A stretch of 45,124 nucleotides of DNA from Labilithrix sp. (lineage in GTDB: Bacteria > Myxococcota_A > Polyangia > Polyangiales > Polyangiaceae), in NCBI GenBank assembly GCA_019637195.1, contig JAHBWA010000066.1, positions 1 through 45,124 on the forward strand, read 5' to 3'. Each line of letters starts with the position of its first letter. Position 1 is the stretch's first letter. Made by a program: the position numbers and the translations under genes. This document shows positions 31,572 to 38,574 of the stretch, in pieces. The notes under the pieces were generated by a model that was given only the letters and a program-made list of their open reading frames with translations, did no database searches and was not told the DNA's origin.

Positions 31572-32128
31572 CGGGAGAAGGTCCTCGGTCGCCCGATCAT
31601 CCCACCGGCCCTCTCGATCGGCTCACTCCGGCTGGCGCCTCCCCTGCCACCTATCATGCGTCGATGGCGGAGCTCGGGCTCATCGACCAGGAACGGGCGA
31701 TCCGCGCAGACAAGATCGTCGGTGGCGCGAAGACCTGCCGCTACGGCGCCGTCGGCGCCATTCTCCGCAAGGGGTCGACCCACTGCACGGGAACGCTCGT
31801 CAGTCGCAAAGCAGTACTGACGGCGGGCCATTGCCTCGACGACCGGTACAAGGACGTCACGGTCGTGTTCGCCACATTTCGTGAGGCATCTCGCCTCGAC
31901 GACTGCTCGGTGCGTCCACCTCCGAGCCCCCTTGCTTGCCCCTGCGTCCGGGCGCCGACAGGCGATCAGCTCGCAAACGTGCAATGGCACGCAGCGCTAC
32001 GTCGAGCTGCGCGCGATGAGGTCCTGAGGTCCCTACCGACGACACGTCTCCTTTGGGTGCAGATCCTCTCCGTCGGCGTGAAATCGCGTGATTGCGCGAG
32101 CTTCGGGGAACTGACGCGGCGGGTGTGA
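31544..32128 (+). pseudogene. Truncated trypsin-like (S1) serine protease
   Basis: After a poly-Pro leader (frame opens with GTG 31544; ATG 31664 is the only later candidate) comes the trypsin N-terminus: 'KIVGGAKTCRYGAVGAIL' and then 'HCTGTLVSRKAVLTAGHCLD', carrying the catalytic His (TAGHC). Beyond 'VTVVFATFRE' the sequence no longer resembles S1 proteases: no Asp segment ('DIAL') and no 'GDSGGP' serine motif appear in any frame, and the reading frame ends at 194 residues. There is no signal peptide. Another frame ends in a plausible peptide 'TCNGTQRYVELRAMRS' at about 31966-32018, possibly a second fragment. The gene appears inactivated by deletion. The 171 bases after it up to 32299 show nothing. 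Confidence 0.65.
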
Positions 32129-32299
32129 GGTTCTTTCGGGCCAAGGCATGCGTGGCCCTCGACGAGCGCTCCTCGCGGCGATGGCCCCGCCCTCGTCCGC
32201 GAAGTCACGCTTCGAGGCTGTCCAAGGTCCAGCGGTGAGCGAGAGACGTCGCGACGGAAGGCTCTCGTGCCTCGGTCGGATCACGACGGGCCCTTGCCT

Positions 32300-33349
32300 C
32301 TAGAAATTGATGCACCCCGCGCTGATGCAGTAGCAGAGGGTCGGCTTGTCCGCGGGGAAGTAGTAGCCCTGAGTCATGCACGTCTCGTCGGCCGCACGGC
32401 TCTGTCCCGCCGTGATCGTTCGAGTCGTCGGGTTCGTATACACGCACTCGAACGACAGCTTGTCCTCGTCGAAGGTGTAAAACGGCTTCGGCCACGTCTT
32501 CTGCGCTGGGCTCGACCAATCCGTGCTGTCGTACGCGATGTTCGAGCCGGTCGTCGCTCCGTTCTTCACCGTCATGCGGGTGGCCTGCTTGTGCGTCCGC
32601 ATCGTCATGGCCCAGAACTGGGTGCCCGGCAGCGTGTCACACGTGCCGTTCTCGACGTGATTGGCCGTCGATGCGGGGATCGTGATGGTGTCGTCGTACG
32701 TGACGAACGGCGCGGTCTTCGTGTACGCCACGCCCTCCGGGAGCGCCTCCACGCTCAGCGTCACGTGCGCCTTCAGCGCCTGGTCGGTCGTGTTCGCGAT
32801 GTGCATCTGGATGTACCCGCGCGCCCCCGCGGGGAGCTCGAAGGCGAGCGCCTTGCCCGTCCCGTCGTCGCTCGGGAAGGCCAGCTCCGACGTCTTCGCG
32901 TGCGCGGTGAAGACCCACGCCGGGGAATCGGACTGGCTCGCCCCGGCGATGCTGGGGCACGCGGCCGTGAGCGTCCCCGGGGGCTCGTTGCTGCCCCCGA
33001 TGAACAGCTCCATCGACTGGACGCCGGCGGTCAGCGCGGCCTTCCACTTGTGGACCGCGAGCGTCTCCGTGTTCGGAGCGGCGAAGTGATAACAGTACGT
33101 GACCTCTTGCGAGGGCAAGAGGCTGGCCTCCTTCGACTCGAGTTGGAACCCGCGCGGCGGTGCGCCGTCCGCGTCGGGTCGCTCGGCGACGTCGGGTCGT
33201 GCGGCGGAGTCGGCGTCATCCGGGCGCCCGCCGCCTCCCGCGTCCGTCCCCCCGGCGTCCGAGAGAGGCGACGAATCGTCGGACTCATCGCTCCCGCAGG
33301 CGACGAACACCGCGAACGTGATGACGGTCCATCCGAGCGATTGGCGCAC
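32300..33349 (-). CDS. Copper type II monooxygenase-like (PHM-fold) lipoprotein, ligands degenerate
   Basis: 349-residue lipoprotein with Cys18 after 'WTVITFAVFVA' and an acidic, Asp/Gly-rich linker. The mature part resembles polyangial proteins of the copper ascorbate-dependent monooxygenase fold: 'EVTYCYHFAAPNTETLAVHK', 'GYIQMHIANTTDQALKAHVT', 'YTKTAPFVTYDDTITIP' and 'FYTFDEDKLSFECVYTNPTT', with a Cys-rich end. In the relatives I remember, copper ligands lie in 'SHHM', 'THAHK' and 'EMCM'; here these read 'VQSMELF', 'TMRTHKQ' and 'ETCM', so most ligands are lost and catalysis is unlikely. It probably works as a binding protein. The start is set by the signal peptide. Confidence 0.68.
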   Translation of the reverse strand: MRQSLGWTVITFAVFVACGSDESDDSSPLSDAGGTDAGGGGRPDDADSAARPDVAERPDADGAPPRGFQLESKEASLLPSQEVTYCYHFAAPNTETLAVHKWKAALTAGVQSMELFIGGSNEPPGTLTAACPSIAGASQSDSPAWVFTAHAKTSELAFPSDDGTGKALAFELPAGARGYIQMHIANTTDQALKAHVTLSVEALPEGVAYTKTAPFVTYDDTITIPASTANHVENGTCDTLPGTQFWAMTMRTHKQATRMTVKNGATTGSNIAYDSTDWSSPAQKTWPKPFYTFDEDKLSFECVYTNPTTRTITAGQSRAADETCMTQGYYFPADKPTLCYCISAGCINF

Positions 33350-33365
33350 GCTTCACCTCCCTCGA

Positions 33366-33566
33366 TCAAGCTGACCACGCCGATCCGCGCGTGTCCACCA
33401 AGGGGGCCAGGCGAGGCGCGAGCTTCTCGTCGGGGCAGCCCTCCTCGGCGACGTACTCGAGCCGCGCCTCGACCGAACGCGCCGGTGCCGCCGCGGCCGC
33501 CCGTGAGACGGAGAACGCGGCGAGGCCGACCGTCACGAGAGCCGCCCGTCTAATGCGGTGCGCCAC
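33366..33566 (-). pseudogene. 5' remnant of an exported protein gene
   Basis: A 66-residue frame from GTG 33566: a signal peptide 'RIRRAALVTVGLAAFSVSRA' cleaved after Ala, then 'RSVEARLEYVAEEGCPDEK'. That last segment matches the first mature strand of a common myxobacterial exported family ('ARLEY....GCPdE..f...v..RlGydPF'). After 'PDEK' the match stops abruptly and a short unrelated tail leads to a stop, so the gene body has been deleted. It lies 16 bases upstream of the lipoprotein gene at 33349 on the same strand; its promoter may now serve that gene. The family comparison is from memory. Confidence 0.5.
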
Positions 33567-33676
33567 CGCCGCCGATCGCAGGCACCGCCTCAGCCTCGAA
33601 CGTCACTCCGGCGGCCTCCTCGAGGAAGGTCGTACCGCATCGGCGACGAGCCTGACGGTCGCCGCCCACGCGCTGG

Positions 33677-34666
33677 TCAGGCGGCGGCGCGGGCGCGGTA
33701 GCTGTCGAGGATGCCGAGGCAGCCGTCGAGCGAGTCGCAGAGGTTCAGCTCGCGCCGGAGCTGCGCGGCCCCGCGGAGGCCGGAGAGGTAGCCCGAGAGG
33801 TGGCGGCGCGTACAGCGGACGCCGTGCGGTTCGCCGCGGACCTCGACGTTCGCGACGAGGTGGCGCTTGCAGAGCTCGATGCGCTCCTCGTCCGTCGGCG
33901 GCGCGTGGGCCTCGCCTTCGCGGAGGAGCGCGCTGCACTCGCGGAAGATCCACGGGTGCTCGATGGCGCGCCGGCCGATCATCACGCCGGCGCAGCCGGT
34001 CGAGTCGATCGCGCGCGCGGCGTCCTCGGCGGACTTCACGTCGCCGTTGACGAGCACCGGGATCTTCACGACCTCGCGGGCGCGCATGGCCCAGCTCCAG
34101 TCGGCGGAGCCCGAGTGGCCCATGTTCGCCGTCCGGCAGTGGATCGTGATCGCGGCGACGCCGGCGTCCTCGAGGCGGCGCGCGAGATCGACGATCGGCA
34201 TGTGCGACTCGGGGCCGAGGCCGATCCGCGTCTTCACGGTGACCGGGAGCGCGACGCTCTCGACGACCATCTTCGCCATCGCGACCATCGCGACCGGATC
34301 GCGGAGCCACCCGGCGCCGGCGCCGCGACCGGCGATCTTCGGCACCCAGCACCCGCAGTTGATGTCGATGAAGAGCGGCTCGGCTTGTTCGGCGAAGCGC
34401 GCCGCCTCGGCGAGGCGCTCGGGATCGGCGCCGTAGATCTGGATCGCCGTGAGGACGTCGTCGTCGGCCAGCGCGATCTTCCGGCGCGCGTTCCGGCAGC
34501 CGCGGAGGAGGCCCTCGACGTTCACGAACTCGGTGACGGTGATCTCGGCGCCGAGCGCGCGGCAGATGCGACGGAAGACGGCGTCGGAGACGTCCTCGAG
34601 CGGCGCGAGCACGACGGGCTTCGCCGCATAGAGTCGCTGGAGTTGCGTGAGGTTGGGGTGGGCCAC
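33677..34666 (-). CDS. tRNA-dihydrouridine synthase family protein
   Basis: FMN-dependent TIM-barrel enzyme reducing uridine to dihydrouridine in tRNA. GTG 34666 places 'KPVVLAPLEDVSDAVFRRIC' at the usual N-terminal position; TTG 34708 is an alternative. Conserved parts: 'TAIQIYGADPERLAEAA', then 'IDINCGCWVPKIAGRGAGAG' holding the catalytic Cys region, 'LPVTVKTRIGL' (Lys contacting FMN), 'ITIHCRTANMGHSGSADW' and 'IPVLVNGDVKSAEDA', and 'GVMIGRRAIEHPWIF' (FMN phosphate). The catalytic motif is usually N-x-GCP; here it is NCGCW, so the Pro is Trp and an extra Cys precedes it. The 329-residue length is normal. It stands among decayed genes but is itself intact. Confidence 0.88.
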   Translation of the reverse strand: MAHPNLTQLQRLYAAKPVVLAPLEDVSDAVFRRICRALGAEITVTEFVNVEGLLRGCRNARRKIALADDDVLTAIQIYGADPERLAEAARFAEQAEPLFIDINCGCWVPKIAGRGAGAGWLRDPVAMVAMAKMVVESVALPVTVKTRIGLGPESHMPIVDLARRLEDAGVAAITIHCRTANMGHSGSADWSWAMRAREVVKIPVLVNGDVKSAEDAARAIDSTGCAGVMIGRRAIEHPWIFRECSALLREGEAHAPPTDEERIELCKRHLVANVEVRGEPHGVRCTRRHLSGYLSGLRGAAQLRRELNLCDSLDGCLGILDSYRARAAA

Positions 34667-34773
34667 GAGGATGGGCTCGAGATAGCTCAGGATCGCGTCC
34701 GCCGCCAACCGGATGACGCGTCGGCCGTGCGCGCCCGGACCCGCTCGATGGCGTGTACAGTCGACGTGAGCGC

Positions 34774-35208
34774 ATGCTTGGCAGACCTCTCCTCGTCATT
34801 TCCGCGGTCGTCGCCACGATCCTCTCGGCTTGCGTGAGATCTCCCGCGTCCTCGAGCACGACCGCGCAAGACAAGCGCACGCGGGATCCCTGCGTGTCGT
34901 GCACGCCCGAGTCTTTCTGCGCGGGTTGGTCGCCTCCCGACGATCGACGGTGCAAGAAGGACGACGACTGCGTCGTCGCGATCGCACGCTTCCCGGACGT
35001 GCGCTGCAGCTTCGGCTGGTACGGCGGCGCGGCTTCCGCCGTCGCGTCACGGGACGCGGAGGCGCGCGTACGTGCGCGGCTCTCGGCCCTCGATCCGTGC
35101 GAGGTCGGTGAGAAGCTCCGCGGCGGGAGCGTGTGCGCGTCGCCTCCCCTCGATTGCGTCGACGGCCTCTGCGGCTACCGAGACGCAGCCCCGCAGATCG
35201 CGTACTGA
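34774..35208 (+). CDS. Cysteine-rich small lipoprotein
   Basis: 144 residues from ATG 34774 with a clean signal peptide ending in lipobox 'LSAC' (Cys20). The mature part has about ten Cys residues, e.g. 'DPCVSCTPESFCAGW', 'RRCKKDDDCVVA', 'DVRCSFGWYGG' and 'GSVCASPPLDCVDGLCGY'. The segment 'CKKDDDCVV' recalls the 'C..d.DC' modules of myxobacterial surface proteins. No enzyme motif was seen. GTG 34753 would give a 7-residue longer N-terminus. It is divergent from the dihydrouridine synthase gene, with about 107 bases between starts. Its stop is followed after about 20 bases by a 31-base tandem repeat. Confidence 0.72.
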   Translation: MLGRPLLVISAVVATILSACVRSPASSSTTAQDKRTRDPCVSCTPESFCAGWSPPDDRRCKKDDDCVVAIARFPDVRCSFGWYGGAASAVASRDAEARVRARLSALDPCEVGEKLRGGSVCASPPLDCVDGLCGYRDAAPQIAY

Positions 35209-35230
35209 GCGGCTACCTCGCGACCCGCGC

Positions 35231-35306
35231 GTCGGCGCGCGGCTATCCGCGTCTGTTGCCGGTCGGCGCGCGGCTATCTGCGTCTGTTGGGCGGTCGGCG
35301 CTCGCG
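35231..35306 (+). repeat. 31-bp tandem repeat, about 2.4 copies
   Basis: Units GTCGGCGCGCGGCTATCCGC... start at 35231 and 35262 with one-base length variation, and a partial third copy starts at 35294. The array lies between the Cys-rich lipoprotein stop and the 5'-truncated gene at 35310. Confidence 0.88.
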
Positions 35307-35309
35307 TCA

Positions 35310-35536
35310 ACGTCCGCCCGACGATGTTCGAGGACTGCGCGTGGTTCGCGCCGTTCCTGGAGACGTGCACCGCGACGAAGCTGCCGTGGGCGCACACCGG
35401 CGCGCCGCGGTCGTTCGAGGCGTTCCCGCCGGTGGAGGCCTTCGACGCGCTGCTCGCCGAATACCGCACTGGCGCGCGGCGCGGGTATGAACGCGCCGCC
35501 GCGGTCGCTCCGCGCTCCACGCGCGGGGGCCGCTGA
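35310..35536 (+). pseudogene. 3' remnant of a gene, possibly GFA-like
   Basis: Reading to the stop at 35536, the peptide 'VNVRPTMFEDCAWFAPFLET' and then 'KLPWAHTGAPRSFEAFPPVE' looks like the C-terminal end of a conserved protein; similar '..PFvE..t...lPWA.T.a..sfe.FPPm' endings occur in GFA-type (glutathione-dependent formaldehyde-activating-like) proteins, as I remember them. Upstream of 35310 the match is replaced by the 31-base tandem repeat, so the 5' part is lost. ATG 35324 could start a 70-residue product, but there is no ribosome binding site. The stop region is tandemly duplicated. Apart from these elements and a palindrome, the gap up to 35766 shows nothing. Confidence 0.4.
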
Positions 35537-35565
35537 CGCGCGGGAGAGCCGCTGACGCGCGGGCG
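35520..35565 (+). repeat. 17-19-bp tandem duplication across a stop codon
   Basis: CGCGCGGGGGCCGCTGA (35520-35536) ends in the stop of the truncated gene. A near-copy with two extra bases, CGCGCGGGAGAGCCGCTGA, follows at 35537-35555, then the start of a third (35556-35565). Both full copies end in TGA. Confidence 0.8.
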
Positions 35566-35650
35566 TGGCCACGCCGAAGTCCGGACGCTCGCGCGCGGAG
35601 ATCGCCTCGGCGCGGCGAACGAGTGAGCGACCGGCGGACGCCTATGGCAG

Positions 35651-35664
35651 CACAAGTGCTTGTG
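35651..35664. promoter_or_regulatory. Inverted repeat CACAAG-TG-CTTGTG upstream of the pseudokinase gene
   Basis: A perfect 6+6 inverted repeat in a locally AT-rich patch, about 100 bases upstream of the chosen start at 35767. It has the size of a dimeric repressor or activator half-site pair. No known operator consensus was matched. Confidence 0.35.
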
Positions 35665-35766
35665 ATTGTTGATGGTAACGTGCTCTGAATGACGTCGGGT
35701 GGGCCGGGCGCGCGACGGTGCCGAGACGTGCATTCGAGCGGCCCCGTGCTACGTCTCCGGCGCCGC

Positions 35767-37383
35767 ATGATGCTCGCGATGTCGCCTGCGAGTCAGCGTT
35801 CACCCGCTGATCCCGTTTCAGAGAAGCGGTCGCTGGCGTCCATCCTGCGCGACCACGGGCCGCTCCCCGTGATCGACGCGGTCGATATCGCGCTCGACGT
35901 CTGCGATGAGCTCGCCAACGCCCACGTGAACGGCATCGTCCACGGCGACCTCGGGCTCCATCGCGTGCGGACGCACTGGCCGCGGGTGCCGAAGCAGCGG
36001 GCCGACATCTTCGCGCTCGGTGAGAACGACAGCGCGGCCTTCGCCTTCCGGGCCTCGGCCGTCTCCATCCTGGTCGCCCCCGAGCAGCGGGCCGGCGCCG
36101 CCGTCGACACGCGCGTCGACGTCTGGGCCGTGGGCGCGATCCTCCACTGGCTGATCGCCGGCGTCGCGCCGAGCGCCGATCCGCTCGAGCAGAAGCTCGC
36201 CCGCGCGCCGCGCACGCTGGTCATCACCGTCGCGGCCTGCCTCGCGGAAGACCCGGGCAAGCGCCCGCAGTCGGTGAACGAGATCGCCGAGGCGCTCGGC
36301 TCGTTCGCGTCGTCGCCGGCCGATCGGTTCGAGCAGCTCGCGCGCCGTCGCGCGCTGATCGAGAACGCGAAGCGCGTGCGCTCGGACCTGGGAGACGTCG
36401 ACCGCGTGCTCGGTCGCCTCGACGACGCCGCGCTCGCTCGCGAGCTCGCCTCCGCGGCCGCGCCGCCCTCGCCGCCGGTCGAGCCGGCGATCGATCGCCT
36501 CGCGCTCGCTGTGCACGAGAGCACCGGGAGCCTCATCTTCGACGACTCCGGGAGCGTGACGGATCTCGTCGACGAGGACGATGACGCGTCCGACGCCGAG
36601 ACTGTCCTCGCGCAGCCGAGCCTCACGGAGCTTCACGCGTCCGAGCGGGGGGAGATCATCGCCTCACCGCTGTCGATCTCGCCCGTCGTCTTGTCGTCGG
36701 AGCTCCTCGCTCCGCCGAAGCCGCCGGTCGCCCCCGCGGCGCGGCGGGTGGCGCCCGTTCCTCCGGTCGCAGCTCCGGAGAGGACGAAGCGCTCGACCGT
36801 CGCCCTCGCGATCGTCGGCGCCGCGCTCGCCGTCTCGCTCGGCGTCGGGATCGGGATGCACCTGGTCGAGGGCGCGCTCGCCCGTCACGACACCGCGGCA
36901 GCCGACGTCGTGTCGGGCGCTGGCGCGTCGACGTCGGGCGCCGCTGTGTCGGGCGCCGGCACGTCGACGTCGGGCGCCGCTGTGTCGGGCGCCGGCGCGT
37001 CGGTGTCGGGCGCCGGCACGTCGACGTCGGGCGCTGCAGCGTCGGGCGCCGGTACGTCGGCGGGCGCCACGCTCGCCGTTGCGTCGCCGAACGGCGCGCC
37101 TCCCGCTCCGTCGCTCGGGGCGTCGCCTGCAACCGAGGCGCCGTCGGTCATGAGCGTGACGTCGCTCCCCGATGCGCGTCCGCTCACGCCGTCGTCGCTC
37201 CCGGATGCGCGTCCGCTCACGCCGTCGTCGCTCCCGGATGCGCGTCCGGCCGCGCCACGTTCGGCCCCGCCCGCGCGGGCCAACGCGGCGCCGCGCCCCT
37301 CGCCGCCGCGCGCTCCGGAGAGCGCGGCGGAAGGCGAGACCGTCCCCGCGGGCTTCAAGTCGTTCGACGGCGCATCGCGGTAG
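35767..37383 (+). CDS. Transmembrane pseudokinase with repeat-rich extracytoplasmic part
   Basis: 538 residues from ATG 35767. Residues about 20-205 match the C-lobe of a Hanks kinase: 'DVCDELANAHVNGIVHGDLG' and 'ILVAPEQRAGAAVDTRVDVW' with 'AVGAILHWLIAGVAP'. The N-lobe glycine loop and VAIK Lys are missing, HRDxKxxN is HGDLGLHR at 59-66 (Asp kept, Lys and Asn lost) and no DFG exists, so it cannot be a normal kinase. A helical segment follows, then one membrane helix 'STVALAIVGAALAVSLGVGI' near 350. The C-terminal part is low-complexity, with TSGAAVSGAG-type repeats and three SLPDARPLTPS units. It probably acts as a scaffold or regulator. It stands alone in its transcript. Confidence 0.8.
   Translation: MMLAMSPASQRSPADPVSEKRSLASILRDHGPLPVIDAVDIALDVCDELANAHVNGIVHGDLGLHRVRTHWPRVPKQRADIFALGENDSAAFAFRASAVSILVAPEQRAGAAVDTRVDVWAVGAILHWLIAGVAPSADPLEQKLARAPRTLVITVAACLAEDPGKRPQSVNEIAEALGSFASSPADRFEQLARRRALIENAKRVRSDLGDVDRVLGRLDDAALARELASAAAPPSPPVEPAIDRLALAVHESTGSLIFDDSGSVTDLVDEDDDASDAETVLAQPSLTELHASERGEIIASPLSISPVVLSSELLAPPKPPVAPAARRVAPVPPVAAPERTKRSTVALAIVGAALAVSLGVGIGMHLVEGALARHDTAAADVVSGAGASTSGAAVSGAGTSTSGAAVSGAGASVSGAGTSTSGAAASGAGTSAGATLAVASPNGAPPAPSLGASPATEAPSVMSVTSLPDARPLTPSSLPDARPLTPSSLPDARPAAPRSAPPARANAAPRPSPPRAPESAAEGETVPAGFKSFDGASR
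36912..37066 (+). repeat. In-frame repeats coding for SGAG(A/T)STSGAAV
   Basis: Several imperfect units of about 36 bases (with some half-units) encode Ser/Gly/Ala/Thr-only sequence directly after the membrane helix of the pseudokinase. They alternate GCG/ACG and small deletions, the mark of slippage in a tolerated linker. Confidence 0.8.
37162..37250 (+). repeat. 33-bp tandem repeat coding for SLPDARPLTPS, 3 copies
   Basis: Units start at 37162, 37195 and 37228 with an exact 33-base period; the third is incomplete and turns into RPAAPRS. They are in frame within the pseudokinase tail. Confidence 0.92.
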
Positions 37384-37500
37384 GGGGCTCGCGGCTCAGG
37401 GGCGGGGCCGACCGTGAGATCGCGGCGTCGCTGGTCCCCGCCGCTCCCCGCGCGCCGCTCGCGCTCGCGCTCGCGCGGAGGTGCGTCTCGAAGGCGCGTC

Positions 37501-38556
37501 TCAGGGGAGGAGCGCGGCGCCGAGGACGCCGGCGCTGTCGCCGAGCGCGTGCTTCACGATCCGCGTCGCGAGCTCGTCGTTGAAGATCCAGCGCGCGACG
37601 GCGCTCGGCCCCGCCTCGTAGAGCTGCTCGAGGTTCGAGACGCCGCCGCCGAGGACGATCACGTCGGGATCGAGCACGTCGATCACCGTCGCGAGCGCGC
37701 GCCCGAAGAGCTCGACGCGCTCGTCGAGCAGCGTCCGCGCCACGTCGTCCTCTTTTTTCCCGCGCGCCGCGATCTCGGCGAGCGAGCGCGGGACGCCGGA
37801 GCGTTGCGCGTACTCGCGCTCGATGGCCGGGCCGCTGAGGTACGTCTCGACGCAGCCGCGCCGCCCGCAGTAGCACGCGGGCCCGCGCTCGGGATCGAGC
37901 GTGACGTGGCCCCACTCGCCGGCGATCCCCTGCGCGCCGTCCCACGCGCGTGGGGTCCCGGCGTCGCTGGTCAAGACGACGCCGCCGCCGACGCCGGTGC
38001 CGAGGATCACGCCGAACGTCACGCGCGCGCCGCGCGCCGCGCCCCAGGTCGCCTCCGCGAGGGCGAAGCAGTTCGCGTCGTTCGAGAACGCGATCTCCCG
38101 CCCGACGGCGCGCGCGAGATCGGCGTGGAACGGGCGACCGTTGAGGCAGGTCGTGTTCGAGTTCTTCACGAGCGCGACGTCGGAGCGGCCCCCGTCGGGC
38201 CGGCGCGTCGTCACCGAGCCGGGCATCGCGACGCCCATCGGCGTCGCGATCACGTCGACGCCGGCCTGCTTGGCCACCTCGAAGACGAGCGCCCGCGTCG
38301 CCTCGAGGACGTGCTCGTAGCCGAGCTCCCGCTTCGTCGGCACGCGAGCCCGCGCGAGCACGCGCGGCTCGTCGCCCGCTCCTGCGGCCGGCGCCGGGCC
38401 GCTCACCGCCGAGGCCGGACCCGCGCCCGCCGCCGAGGTTGGCCCCGCGGCGCCGCGCGCCGCCGAGTCGAGCCCGACGACGACGGCCTCGATCTTCGTG
38501 CCCCCGAGATCGACCCCGATGCGCTGACCTCGACGTCGCGCGGAGGAGGCGGTCAT
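37501..38556 (-). CDS. ROK family sugar kinase/repressor-like protein, with an inserted linker
   Basis: ATP-dependent sugar kinase of the ROK family (glucokinase-like). 'IGVDLGGTKIEAVVV' at 13-27 is the phosphate-binding motif. 'GVAMPGSV', 'NSNTTCLNGRPF', 'FSNDANCFALAEATWGAA' (catalytic Asp in 'NDAN') and 'GVILGTGVGGGVVL' follow. 'GEWGHVTLD' and 'CYCGRRGCVETYLSG' form the structural-zinc ROK signature. No helix-turn-helix precedes the kinase fold, so it is an enzyme rather than a NagC-type repressor. An insertion of about 33 residues made only of Ala, Gly, Pro, Ser, Thr and Val (about 33-62) separates the first two strands, unlike relatives. The sugar is unknown. prfB lies 18 bases upstream on the same strand, so transcription may be shared. 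Confidence 0.9.
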   Translation of the reverse strand: MTASSARRRGQRIGVDLGGTKIEAVVVGLDSAARGAAGPTSAAGAGPASAVSGPAPAAGAGDEPRVLARARVPTKRELGYEHVLEATRALVFEVAKQAGVDVIATPMGVAMPGSVTTRRPDGGRSDVALVKNSNTTCLNGRPFHADLARAVGREIAFSNDANCFALAEATWGAARGARVTFGVILGTGVGGGVVLTSDAGTPRAWDGAQGIAGEWGHVTLDPERGPACYCGRRGCVETYLSGPAIEREYAQRSGVPRSLAEIAARGKKEDDVARTLLDERVELFGRALATVIDVLDPDVIVLGGGVSNLEQLYEAGPSAVARWIFNDELATRIVKHALGDSAGVLGAALLP

Positions 38557-38574
38557 CGCGATCGCTCCCGTCCG

